The translations under genes were made by a program, and so were the position numbers. The notes beneath the pieces were generated by a model. That model did no database searches. It was not told the DNA's origin and saw only the letters and a list, made by a program, of their open reading frames with translations. Positions 1 through 11,747 of a stretch of 64,000 nt of DNA are shown here, piece after piece. Source of the DNA: Congeria kusceri. Taxonomy: Eukaryota > Mollusca > Bivalvia > Myida > Dreissenidae. The stretch is from assembly GCA_027627225.1 (NCBI GenBank), contig CM051024.1:78890504-78954503 (forward strand), in the 5' to 3' direction. The number at the start of each line of letters is the position of its first letter. Position 1 is the first letter of the stretch.

Positions 1-16
1 TTGTTTACCACTTCAG

Positions 17-508
17 ATGGTATTGAAAGAGTATCCCTTCGCCTTGTGGATGGATTCATCTATACGTTTTAAGCAATCCAACATATCTCGACTGTTCGAC
101 ATGGCACGGCGCCTCGACGTAATCTGCGTGGCCGGTGGCGGCTCAGTCGCTCTTCGAACACTTCCAGCGACGTTTGAATATTTTGGCGAGCAACCATGCA
201 CTTTCAGAAACCTGTCAGAAATTCAAGCTGGATTTTCGATTTCGCGAACAACAGCATTTGTTGTAGAGAACATACTTAAGCCTTGGATTGCGTGTGCCCT
301 TTTGATCGATTGTATGGTTCCCCACGATGGATGGCGCAAGTATTTTGATTGTGGTCGTAATGGCAATGTTTATGGTGATTGCCATAGATATGATCTGTCC
401 ATATGGAGCATATTGCTGTACCGTGCATACGGCTATGATGTCTTCAAACGCATGCAAAGATTCGAAGGAGAATTTGTGAAGCTGCCTTGGCTTCAGATAA
501 ATTTATAA
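17..508 (+). CDS. Terminal exon of DUF1647-like (glycosyltransferase-like) gene, copy A
   Basis: This open exon encodes 163 residues, preceded by a splice acceptor (CAG at 14-16) and ended by TAA. It is likely the C-terminal part of a lumenal protein of the metazoan DUF1647-like type. Recognisable features are an LWMDSSIRF motif (residues 10-18), an ENILKPWIACAL stretch (84-95), and a CHRYD-SIW motif (122-130). The first Met is internal to the protein: the copy B equivalent joins in phase to upstream exons, and those for copy A lie before the window. In copy A the residue after CHRYD is Leu, while copy B has Gln, which I believe is the family residue. Activity of the family is not established here. 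AATAAA at 866-871 is a possible polyadenylation signal. Confidence 0.75.
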   Translation: MVLKEYPFALWMDSSIRFKQSNISRLFDMARRLDVICVAGGGSVALRTLPATFEYFGEQPCTFRNLSEIQAGFSISRTTAFVVENILKPWIACALLIDCMVPHDGWRKYFDCGRNGNVYGDCHRYDLSIWSILLYRAYGYDVFKRMQRFEGEFVKLPWLQINL

Positions 509-2040
509 ATAATTAGGATTAAAACAAAAATTAAGTATCTGGATAGATAAGTTTACTATATATACTCGGTTTTGGCTTTTAATATTATGCCAAAATTTAT
601 TAATCCATTATTTATGCAAACTAGTTGTTATTAAAGTGCTAAAATAGTTTTGTTAAACTCAAGCAAAGAAAGATTGTATTCCAATCCAAACCAAATGAGT
701 CCACCATTCTCGTGTATAATTGTTTATTCAGATGTGAAACGTGTCATGCAGTCATTTTTGACATACCATTATACGGATTTTAGACTGACAAACAGCTGTC
801 TGATATATTTTGCTAAATCATGCATCTATGTTACTCAATGTTTAGTTGTACGTCAGTTTACTTCAAATAAAAACACCTCATATATTACAAAGACGATGTT
901 TTTAAATATTTACATAAACTCTCACTTTGTTACTGTTATGGCGTTGCATAGTCGTTCAACTTTGTTTCGTTTTGAAAAAAAAAACGCTGTTCTATTATTA
1001 GCTCCGCGCGAGGGTGATATGAAAAAATATTACCCTGTGGTATAACTGTTGGTCTATGGAAAAAAAGCACAGAGAGGTCACCTGAGGTGTAATAATAAAG
1101 AGTATATCCCGCTCGGTGTGTATTACATTCCAACGCCATGACATATTAAAATTATACAGTGAAGGGTATAGGGGATTTTACAATGTGAAAACGAAGTGAG
1201 GTATAATAATATATTTGACAGTTACCACAAGCGTCTCAATCGTAAACTTATTTAATACATTTTAGTTAGTTACTTTATCAAACCAAAGTGCTCAGTACAA
1301 ACTTTTGCAGTGATGCATTGTAAAGCAACTCATGATTATGTCTGATTATCTGATAGTGCTTTTAGTGGCAAAGGTTTCAGTTGTGAATACATAGCTGTAG
1401 ATGTCAATGACAGAAATGCATTGTCGGTTATAATTGTACTAATTTAAATATGCAAAGGCAATTGGAATGACTGTGTAGAAATGCATTTGACTTATATTAC
1501 AAAGCTGACGATAAATGCATATCAAAACTTTGAATAACCAAAAGAAACCATAGCGTCTATTATTCATACAAACATGCATGTTTTTATGAAAGGGGAACTT
1601 TTTTTTAAAATACTGGCACCAAAGGCGAAAATAGATAATACGATAATGACAAACAACGATGAATTCTGCCAAAAGATAAACTGTCTTAAGCGTCAAAATG
1701 ATATCAACAGACGATCTTAAAAAAATATTTAGCGCCACATAAAAGATTAAGTACAAAAACAAAACTCGGCAAAGAGATACAAATGATAAACAAACACAAC
1801 AAATGTTCTTGAAAAATGAGAGACGGATTTAAATAATTAAATTAACAAAGCAAAACATGTAAAAATCAATCGTTTACCACGAGGTCATAACGTTCTGACA
1901 AAACAGACATTGAAGAAATTGAAAACCTCTTTTTGAAAGGACAGGTAAACAATAATTACAACTTATTTCTAGAGCTGGTACGAATTTTTCGGTGTATTGA
2001 TAAATCGATGGTAAATGACCCGATTTGAATGCCGATACTA
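509..2040. other. 3' flank of the copy A exon; dispersed repeat half at about 985-1200
   Basis: No gene is supported. The first ~430 bp may be 3' untranslated sequence, with AATAAA at 866-871. From about 985 to 1200 there is a repeat block also seen at 17890-18020 and 48915-49140, recognisable by 'tatatcccgctcggtgtgta' followed by a conserved 'acgccatgacatatt' stretch. 1200-2040 is AT-rich DNA shared only with copy B; its short ORFs have no recognisable content. Confidence 0.6.
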
Positions 2041-2044
2041 ACCA

Positions 2045-2400
2045 ACAATTTCTGTGAAATCCTGTTTCTGCCATTTTAATTTCGAACTGTACTTGACCGC
2101 GACGATGCGACAATTTAACGTTATAATCTGCAGATCTGGCACTTAGAAATTTTATAGACACACGAAATTTGGACGATAATTATCGTCCACATTTTGCGTG
2201 TCTATGCAATTGTACACGGCGACAATTATCGCCATCAACTCCAATCGTCGCTGTGTAGCACACAGCGATGATTATCGTCCAAATCTCGCTTCGTCGCATC
2301 CTCGCGGTCTGGCAAACAACGATAATTACCGCCCAAATCTCGCTTCGTCGCATCTTTGCCTCTGGCTTTACGCACGAGACATTGTTGCATTCCGCACCGT
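2045..2400 (+). repeat. Left arm of foldback element with CGATAATTATCG palindromes (copy A)
   Basis: About 350 bp that pairs as an inverted repeat with 7165-7490. The arm carries a repeated module: a 12-bp palindrome CGATAATTATCG, or a one-base variant, followed by 'CCAAATCTCGCTTCGTCGCA'. Palindromes or variants occur near 2171, 2220, 2268 and 2318. The outer end shares an 'AATCCTGTTT' block with the outer end of the right arm. The dead LINE lies between the arms. Confidence 0.8.
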
Positions 2401-3189
2401 CATTATTTTATATCTTATGTCAGCAGTGCGGAACAGTGTGATTAGTGACTAGTGACAATTAGCTACGGTGGTAAATAGCTACAATGGATAATAGAGGATT
2501 AAGTTTTGTTTCCGAATAATACTAGATTAGTATTTACAGTTACGCGTGAAGAACACCTATGGGAAAAAGTAAGGGTAAACGAGCGCCGTAATCTCCAGTT
2601 TATAACAGTGAACTTAAAAGGCAAGTAATGTCAAACAGTTACAGTTCCCCTCCCATTCATAGTTCACCATAAGTTGGCGGTCAGTACTTATACAGCCCAT
2701 ACAATCACAGTATGGTATACCAAATCAGCCAAGGTTCCCCGTCAATGTCACAGCTACTTTATTCCGGAACTCCTGTACCACCGCGTACCCCAAGCTTTCC
2801 CATACAACAGAGCGCTCCCCCGGATAATCCAATCCTGTACAGTGTTCTTTTGAAGCTTGATGCAACGGACAATTGTCAAACAAGCATTGTTTCCAAGCTT
2901 GACTCTATTAAAAATTCTGTAGTTTCTCTTACACAACAACTTGGCAAAGTCGAATAAAGAGTATCTACACTAGAAACCTGCCTCGCTGATGCCAATAACA
3001 AACTAACTGATATCGAAAAGAAGCCGACATTTTGATTCAGACTTTTGCAACGATTTTGCCAAAAAATACACAATGCTTGAAAACCAGATACAACATGAAA
3101 AGCTTGAAAATGTGAGCTTAATTAATGATAATAAAGTTATGAAATCCAATTAAGACAGTGCACGAACAGAACTTATCGATTCACAAGCC

Positions 3190-4292
3190 CGCTCCATGCG
3201 GGACAATTTGTTGTTCTTTAATTTTGAACATGGCAAAAGTGATGAGGAACGCCGCTCTGAAGTTTGTCGTCAAAAAATTCTTACTTTCATGAAGAGGTTT
3301 TCAATATTATAGATGCCAAAAATAACATAAAAATTGACCGTGCACACAGGGCTGGGCGCTTCCGGTGTAACAAGCAAAGACCTATTGTTGTTAAATTTAA
3401 CTATTTTCAGGACAAGGTTGATGTTAAGCGGGTCTGCGCAAAGCAAGATGTTACTTCAATCCGGGTTGCAGACCAGTTTCCAAAAGAGATCCAGGAAAGG
3501 CGCAGAAAACTCATTCCATTCATGAACAAGTGTCGCAGTGAAGGTAGATTTGTAAACCTTAACTATGATAAGCTTTATGTTGACAATAAAGTATACACCG
3601 CTGACACTGTTCCGATTGTTGAGCGGTCAGCCGACGAGCCAATGAGAACGAGTGATGCTGCGACCCGACCTTTGGAAACAGAGCAGAGACGGCTACTTGT
3701 ATTGCAGTGAAATGTGCAGGGCAAGGCGAATAAAATTTCTGACTCTGAATTTCTAAATCGTATTTCCGATTTTGATATTTTAGTGTTCTGTGAAACATGG
3801 ACTAATAACCATTCAATAGTTAACATTAACAATTTTGATAATTTGCACTGTCCAAGACCTAAACATTTTAGTGGTGGAATTATTATATACTACAAATGCT
3901 TTCTAAGAAATCATATTGCGATTGTATAAATCAATCCGAATGGATTATTATGGTTTAAATTGAGTACAGGAACAGATAGGGATATATTCGTTTGTTGCAG
4001 CTATAGCACGCCAGAAGACTCTACTGTATATACAAGTGTTTCTTCGCCTTTATATAACTTTGACTTTTGTGAACAAATTAATTCAGATATTAGAAAGTAT
4101 TGTACCATTAATAATATTGTTTTAATAGGTGATTTAAACAGTAGGGTGGGTCTTACATCAGATTTAAGAGGAGATATTAATTTAGGTAGTTTTATTGAAC
4201 TCCCCATGTATGATTCGTCTTATGAATTACCAAAACGTCTCAGCTTTGATAACAGTGTTAACGGTTTTGGTAATAAGCTATTACATTGTTGA
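3190..4292 (+). pseudogene. LINE ORF1-like RNA-binding region and endonuclease, broken (copy A)
   Basis: Frame fragments encode DNLLFFNFEHGKSDEERR, then IKIDRAHRAGRF and ERRRKLIPFM, which resemble the L1-ORF1-type RNA-binding segment. They are followed by LQWNVQGKA-type endonuclease sequence with DILVFCETW and, further on, VLIGDLNSRVG. In copy A a TGA near 3708 separates the ORF1-like part from the endonuclease; copy B reads Trp there. A frameshift near 3290 and a TAA near 3927 are shared with copy B. A second private TGA lies near 4290. Confidence 0.82.
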
Positions 4293-4417
4293 AAGGATAA
4301 TTCTATTATCATTGTTAAGACAGACTTGACAATGGCAAATACACCTTTCATAATCCGACTGGTTAAGGCTCAAGCGTTGTTGATTATGTTATTACAAATA
4401 CCAACATATTTAGTAAA

Positions 4418-6680
4418 ATGACGTCATTTGTTGTTCATGATATAACAGACATCTCTGACGATTGTCCGGTTGAATTTACAAGGAATTTAGATTGCTGTAT
4501 TGCTGTTATTAACGATAATGAATATATCGAACAAGTCATGTGGGGCTCCCATAGCCCAGATACATTTGCCAACCTTTTAGAAAACAATAGAACTATGCTT
4601 GATATAATTCAAAATGAACTGCTTTCAGGTAAGCTTGATATAAATACATGTATTGAATCATTGTCTTAGATGCTTTTTGATATCTCGTTTTCGAAACATA
4701 TTATTCAACTAAAATTAAAAAATCACTATGGTTTAGTGATGCATGCAGATCATCTAAAAATAGATTCTTAACTGCCAAAATAACTTTTAAAATTAATCCT
4801 ACAGAAAATAATAAAACTGCTTTTATACACAGAAGAATTATAATAACGAAAACAATACACTGTCTAACATGTATAAAAAAAATTCTAAGAATTTTTGGAA
4901 GTACATTAAACAATTTAGTAAGAAAACTAGTGTGAATCCAACAGATGTTTCATGTTTAAAAATATTTCAAACTTTGTTAATGTTTCGGCTATTCATACTG
5001 AAAATGTTAATGAGATAGATATAAATATTGATGAGTTAGATATAGATTTTGTAATAGATGAAGTGGAAAAAGGAATATCATTGCTTAAAAGAAATAAAAG
5101 TTGCGATCTTGTTGGCAACGTCTGTGATTTTATCATAGATGCGAAACATTTTATTGCAACTTATCTTGTTGTAATTTTTAACTATATTTTTAATAATGGC
5201 AGTTATCCAGATGCTTGGTCCAAGGGTGTACTTGTACCTATTCATAAAAAGAGATATACCAAAGATCACTATAATTATAGGGGCATCACTTTGATCAATA
5301 TGTATGCAAAATTATTTTCCTTATTACTTAGAAACCGCATAAACAGATGATGTGAAAATAACAATACATGTAATGATTCTTAATTTGGGTTCAGAGATAA
5401 GCATAGTACAACTGAATGCATTTTCATTTTGCATTTGATCATCCAGAAAGTTCTAACGTCTAATAACAAATTATTTTGTGCATTTATTGACTCTGACAGG
5501 CTTTCGATACCCTAAATCATGATATTCTATGGGTAAAACTTGTAAAATACGAATTGAATTGTAAAATCATAAATCAAAAATATGATAAAGTATATTTATG
5601 CAAATATTAAATCTTGTGTCCGATTTACTTCTGACATGTGTTATTCAGAATTATTTGACATATCACTGGGTTTGAAACAGGGTGAGCCCCTCTCTTTCCG
5701 TTTTAGTTATACTTTTTATTAACGACATTACTGATTATATTGATGTTTTAAGTTTATCGGACCGAGATATTGAACAGTTGTCATTTTATCTTGTTATTTG
5801 CTGATGACATAGCGCTTTTTACAACTAATCCGATAAGTCTTCAGGCACAACTTAACAGCATATCGCAATACTCGACATGTGGTTTAAAAATTAATGTTAA
5901 CAAAACTAAGATTTGTATATTTGAAAAACGTAGGAGTCGCCATACTTACCAGTGGGTTATAAATCAGCAACCTTTCGAAATTGTTGACAGCTTTTGCTAC
6001 TTGGGTATTATGTTTTATTACACTGGAAATATGCGATAAGCCGTGAAAGCTCTGTCTGATCAAGCCCTTAAAGGATACCATAGTCTTCTTTGCATATTTA
6101 ATAATGTCAAAATAGATATTAAGACTAAATTACACTTATTCGACTGTATGATTTTACCTATTATTTTATACGGTTCAGAAATATGGGGAATATATAACTT
6201 TGAACAAATTGATGCTTTACATTATAAATGTCTTAAAATTGTTCTTGGTGTAAAACAGTCAACCCCCAATATGGCCGCATTAGGATAAACTGGCAGATAT
6301 CCGTTATCGGTATTGTGCAAGGAAAGATCTCTGAAATGTTACATAGAATTAATGAAATAATGTTAATGTTAACATCAATACTTTTGCTATTCTTAGACAA
6401 CGGACTCGTGACCAATTTTAACAAACATGGTTAGAATCCAATATGCCTAAATTATTCCATTATTGCAAATTTAAAAGTGAATTTGAATACGAACACTATT
6501 TAGACTATGTATCGCATGCTTAATCTAGAATATCTCTAACACGATTACGTCTGAGCTCACATAACTTACACATTGAAACTGCCAGGTATACACATACAGA
6601 AAGGAATAATAGAGTGTGTAGATTGTGTTCAACAAACGTTGTTGAATCCGAATACCATTTTTTATTATGCTGTAATGTTT
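4418..6680 (+). pseudogene. LINE reverse transcriptase, broken (copy A)
   Basis: Blocks at 4952-5350 (WSKGVLVPIHKK, YRGITLINMYAKLFS), 5770-6039 (the catalytic LLFADDIALF block, then CGLKINVNKTKICIFE) and 6043-6288 (MILPIILYGSEIWGIY, the region after the polymerase core) are a LINE-type reverse transcriptase. The reading frame is interrupted repeatedly. A deletion of about 22 bp near 4687 is private to copy A. The C-terminal Cys/His motif lies at about 6617-6675. Confidence 0.85.
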
Positions 6681-7164
6681 TTACAAACATAAGAAAAAGT
6701 GTTCGAGGTGATACTTCCTGGCCTTCTATAAATATGTTTATTTATTTTATGTCATCTAAGTCGAAACGAAAAATTAGACATTGCTAAGTACTGTTATAAT
6801 GCAATGCTTTGACCGTCATGAATTGCTCTCTGTCTGAATCTATTTACTATATTATGATATGCTCTGTTGTATTGTATCTCATAACATTGTATTTATATAT
6901 GTATCCTTGTGTGTCTTGGCCATAATGTTTATGTAACTTGTAAATGGCCCAAGGCAATGCTTTTGCCAATAAACGAACGAATTATTGTATACCCGCGCAC
7001 CTTAAGACGGTGTCAGAGTAAAAATGTCATAGACACCGACGAAGAAACTGTCATTCATATTTTTTATATTATTTTAATTGCAACTGCGGGAAATTGTAAC
7101 CGGTGTAAATACCAAACTCTACCCGTACACTTTATCAAGGAAATTTCATCCTACCAACAGTTAA

Positions 7165-7490
7165 TCACGGGGCAAAGATGCGACGATGCGACGATGCGAC
7201 AGTGCGACATTTGGGCGATAATTATCGCTGTGTACAAGACCGCGACGACGCGGACATGCGAAAATGCGATATTTAGGCGATAATTATCGCTTTATATCAG
7301 ACCGCGAAGATACGAGGATGCAAAAACGCGAAACTTGGACGATAATTATAGTCAAAATTTCGTGTGTTGACGTTTTCAAAATGCGAGATCTGCAGATTAT
7401 AAAAATGAAAACGTCGCATTATCGCATCATCGCCGTCTTGTACAGAGTGAAATTTTCACTGACGAAAACAGGATTCCGTTAATTTCTATT
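7165..7490 (-). repeat. Right arm of foldback element (copy A)
   Basis: Reverse complement partner of 2045-2400. Palindromes GGCGATAATTATCGCT occur near 7211 and 7276 and a variant near 7338. The shared outer block near 7465-7480 is 'aaaacaggatt'. Copy A has one extra 'gacgatgcg' unit (9 bp) near 7185 relative to copy B. Confidence 0.8.
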
Positions 7491-7554
7491 CGCAGTTTTT
7501 ACAGAAATACGCTAAGAAGAAAGTAACTGCTACACAAATAGCACAATTATATGC

Positions 7555-8161
7555 CCAAGAGTTGTTCTGCTATTTTGCTAGAGTTGTTCTGCTATTCTGC
7601 TGGAGCTATTATTCTATTCTGCAGTTGTTATTTTGTTATTCTGCTGTTCTGTTGCAGATGTTTTAATATTATGAACTGCAGTTCAGCCGAAGTTGTTCTT
7701 TCAACAGACTTAAATGAGTTACTAAATTATTTAAGCAATAATGGTAATATTTGTGTCGAGTTATAGGTTTTATTTGATATGCAGTTGCAATGCATAATTA
7801 ACAAAAATCATACAGAAGTTTGTCTTTTAATGGGGTTGCGCTATTCAGCTATTCTGCTATTCTACTAGAGTTGTGCTTCTATTCTGCTGGAGTTGTTCTG
7901 GTATTCTGCTGGAGTTGTTCTGCTATTCTGCTGTAGTTGTTCTGCTAGTCTGCTATTCTGTTGGCGTTTTTCTGCTATTCTGCTATTCAACTGGAGTTTT
8001 CTGCTCTTCTGCTGGAGTAGTTCTGCTATTCTGCTGGAGTAATTTTGCTATTCTGCTGGAGTTGTTCTGCTACTCCCATTCTGCTGGCGTTTTTCTGCTA
8101 TTCTGCTGGAGTTTTTCTGCTATTCTGCTATTCTGCTGGAGTGTTCTGCTATTCTGCTAGC
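7555..8161 (+). repeat. TTCTGCTGGAG minisatellite (copy A)
   Basis: Two blocks, 7555-7660 and 7842-8161, are built from short variable units of the form 'gttgttctgctattctgctg'. The long frame across them reads Phe/Cys/Trp/Ser/Leu-rich and is a by-product of the repeat. The 180 bp between the blocks is unique sequence. Confidence 0.9.
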
Positions 8162-9640
8162 ATCTAACAGACTGTGAAGTCACAGTTTATTAACAAACAT
8201 ACATATTTATGGGTGTAGTCGTTTAACAAGGTGTTTTGTAAAAAAAAGTACAAGGTATGTACAGAAAATAGTTAGTAACTGTCAGTAACTTGAGGTTGCC
8301 CGATACGATGGCGAAATCTCTGTTTGGCTTTGGCTTTGGTTTTTGTTTCTAACCAGTATGTCTGTAGTCGACGTGATATTATCTATGTAATAACTATGCG
8401 TATGCTTGCCGTTAAACATCAAACGTCTAACATTAAGCAATGTCTCGCCTATTACTTCCGGTTACCGCTTCCAGTACCAAGCCTTTAACCACACTTCCCA
8501 TAACCAATTCCTGTACCACGTTACGACCCTTATGTCTTGTACTACTGCTTCCACGTCCCGGCCTTTACTGCTTGTGACGATTGGTCATGGTCTGCCGTCC
8601 TGTGACGATTAAGTTGCGTCAACGTCGTATAACGTTACCCGCGATATGTGGCCCTTGTTCCTGTAACACAATTACATCAAATCGACCCCAATCCCCCCTC
8701 CTCAGCGATTTAATAGTACAATAACTCTCATTTTTTTCTAGCATGTATGCAGGGCAATTAGTCCATTTTTGCGTTGCATTAGTTTGAGGCTAAATAAACA
8801 CAATAGAGTAGAATATTGGTCATGATTTTCGTACAAGACGATATTAAAATTAGTTAATCCATTATGTTTAAATGAATGAATAATTATAAGTCGCAATAAC
8901 ATTGAGGTGTGACAGAATACAGGCGTGTCCTTAAGGAGCATACCGCCATTCATAATATAGAATAGTCATTGTCAGCAATTTTAGTTGTTATGGTACCACA
9001 TATGCGAACAGAGCACACATTATATGACAGCGAAATTTACCAGATGGTTAGTTAAATGAACACCTATTAAATAATATAGAAAAAGAGCGTATGTGTAACA
9101 TGTGAGGGTGTTCCCAAGTATTATACTATAATATTATTTAGCGTCTTTCGGATTTCTTATATTGTACTCACAAAAAAACTTAATTTATATGTAATTCAAG
9201 TAAAAAAAACTTATAATTCAAAGCCTTTGCTTAGTACCAGTCTGCCTATTTCGAACGTATTTTTTTAGTTTCAACACACAATTCATTCTATTTTAGTCGT
9301 TAAAAAAAAGGGATGCCTACGAGTAGTCCAAAATCTGTAACAGTTACATCATTTCTACAAAAGTACTTTGAATTATCAAGTTCAAAATATAATTAGGAAC
9401 AATGCTAGATTTTCTACACATCATTTATAATGCAAACATAAAACAAACACCAAAGAGTCGCATGAAATGGAGAATCTAAATCTAGAGCATCATAAAGGTG
9501 TATAAGAAGTATGGAGTCGATGGAGGCGCATGCTTAGGCGCTTGCTTAGGTGCTTGCTTAGGCTCTGGCTTGGTAAATCCGAATACCGTTGAAATATTTG
9601 TTTTGTTGTGATTCATGATAGACTCAAACATTGTGCGTAC
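8162..9640. other. Noncoding stretch, copy A
   Basis: No gene seen. The short ORF at 8406-8612 has no recognisable product. Near 8776 copy A lacks about 80 bp that copy B has at 56958-57040, with a short ATA-type microhomology at the break. At 9525-9570 there is a short 'ggcgcttgcttaggtgcttg' type repeat. Confidence 0.5.
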
Positions 9641-9649
9641 AGAATCTGA

Positions 9650-10330
9650 GGGGTAAACTTGATCAACACCTTATCACTCAATGGTTTTAGCATAGAAACA
9701 CCATCGTAGATATGGACAAAATTTATTCACCACTTTATATCCTTCGTAAATTCTTGATTGAACTCGATCTTATGTTCTTTTCAAGCCACATTAACATGTG
9801 TGAAATGAAAACAGGACTTTGTTTCCAAACAAGTGACTGCAGTTGACGTTTGGAGGCCGATCTCCTGCAAACTACTTCCGAAAGTAAGGAACGAACTTCT
9901 TCAAAACGTTCACGAGTTATCCGTAACTTCATTCGCTCAGAATCCTGTAGGACCCCGAGAAATACCATGAAGGATGAGGGTGTACAAGACTTCTTCACTT
10001 TCTCCTGTGCGCCAACGAGGCTCAACGTGTAAGAAACCGTACGGAACGAGGGTCACGCGCGCGTCGGAACATCGGCGCTACCAAAGTCGTCTAAATAGTT
10101 CACACAGTGTACATTTTGCAGCGACAGGATGTACCAAATCATGGACGTTTCTCGGTGGTATATGAAAGCTGCTGAACCTTATCCAAACGGAAGAGCGCAG
10201 CCTATGTAGATTTTACCGCGCCATTTTACAGAAAGCAAATGAATGTCGACGTATATCTGCCGGTATGCACGTGATAAATCCGTCTTAAACATCAACGCTC
10301 GAACTCCGTGCTGATGAACTATATTCACTA
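9650..10330 (-). pseudogene. DIRS-type reverse transcriptase / RNase H relic (copy A)
   Basis: Read on the minus strand from 10330 downward: LMFKTDLSRAYRQI, then WRGKIYIGCALPFG with a stop before GSAAF, then the catalytic NYLDDFGSAD block with an in-frame stop after it, then FLGVLQDSERMKLR and a KRQLQSLV block, and near 9690 a YDGVSMLKP remnant. The NYLDDFG...FLGVL order is typical of reverse transcriptases of DIRS-like tyrosine-recombinase retroelements in aquatic invertebrates. No recombinase or long repeat is seen. It is dead: stops interrupt the frame, and the longest open piece is 9735-10025. Confidence 0.78.
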
Positions 10331-11743
10331 AAGTATCGACAGTAGGAAACGTTTAATTTCCTCTTCTTAATATTAGTATTGTAATATTCCGCTGTTAACA
10401 GAGGTTAACTCTGGCCAACTCAAATCGACCTTAACTCTCCTAGTTTCATCTTTGGGCTAGTTTTTCAATGGCGAAAAGTCTAGATCACAACAAAGCGGTT
10501 TCCTGTCAAATGAAACAATCATAGCTCTGTGATTCTAGTCAGTGTTTATAAACGTATCCACGTCTAGTGGGTAATTTATAGCAACTTTATTATTCACACA
10601 GGCAGAAGCTGTTGAAGTATCTTTGCAATACCCAACCACACTCAAGAAAATCACATTATCTTCATATTCGAATATTCGACCTTAAATAAGCAATAATCCA
10701 TTTAGTGTGCAAAGGTACTCTCACACCTTTGAAATTCGGAACACCAGACTTATATACTGCATCATGAAGATGAAGAATGTCTGCACTTTCTTGAGATTCC
10801 GAACCTAACGTGACATCACGAACTTCAACGTCACACTAACTAAACGACTGATAAAGACGCCAAAAGGGTGATTATTTATGATTCAAATAAGAGGGAAAAT
10901 GTAGCCTTCCGTAATATATGTTTTAAATCTTGCTCTAACACTTTGATTATTGACCGCAGGCCAGGTTTAGACAAAAGTTCACCACAATCTGGTTTTTTAA
11001 CGTGACATATGATACTTGTTACAAGTAGCCAGGCGCTGGTACGGGTTTTTGTTAGTGAAAATATCGTTTCCTATTGTGGAATGCTATTTTAACGTATTTG
11101 TCCTAAACCATTTTAAATCGCGACTGTGTTGATCAGAAAAATACCAAGAACAATGTATTTAATTTCATAAGATCATACAAAGATAAATTAAAGTCTCATT
11201 TGTTTATCTTGCAAAGTTTTTTTTCTTCACATTTGCTTTATCGTCCATTTAAGTATTCACTTTGGAAAAATAAGTATTCAAGGAATGGTATGAAATTTCA
11301 AAGATTTATACAATGTACGTCCTGAAATACTTTGTAATCACTAATTTAGAAGCTAGTAGGACCCGAGACACACATATTCATATTATCGGTATTTCCAATC
11401 CTTTAATTATCCTTTCTACATTTTTAAAATGCAGAGACATATAATTACACTTTAATAACAGCTAACATCATTCAATCATGCATTATTATATTCACATCTA
11501 GATTCCTCCATTGGATATATCTACAATAAAAGTCCGCATTATTATGAGCCTATTAATCAAATCAATTATTACTAAACATGTAATACTTCAAAGGGGCCTG
11601 TTAATGTTCAAAATGTGTGTCACTTACTCCAAAAAGAAAGGTACATTTTATATAAAGAAACAAAATAAGTTCAAATAACACAACGGACACAGAAATATAT
11701 TGGAAACACAGTGTCTTTGATGAATAACAACCAAATGAAATTC
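10331..11743. other. Noncoding stretch, copy A
   Basis: No gene, RNA or clear repeat recognised. It is shared almost unchanged with copy B (58574-59989). Confidence 0.5.
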
Positions 11744-11747
11744 TTAA

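Larger units (their letters stand above)
2480..6985 (+). mobile_element. Degenerate non-LTR retrotransposon (LINE), copy A
   Basis: The order of remnants is a proline-rich N-terminal segment (2712-2957), an L1-ORF1-like RNA-binding segment (3190-3700), an AP-type endonuclease (3700-4250), a reverse transcriptase (4950-6290), and a C-terminal Cys/His segment with CRLC and EYHFLLCC near 6617-6675. The 3' end finishes with 'ccaataaacgaacgaa' near 6970. All coding blocks are broken by stops and frameshifts, many shared with copy B at 50554-55150. I do not assign a clade. It lies between the two arms of the foldback element. Confidence 0.88.

Noticed and set aside
650..1045. 131-codon plus-strand ORF after the copy A exon
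   Set aside because: It is altered in copy B (truncated where the 1.73-kb difference begins), starts without a true ATG context, and runs into a dispersed repeat.
7873..8160. Long Cys/Trp/Leu/Phe-rich ORF
   Set aside because: Produced by the TTCTGCTGGAG minisatellite.
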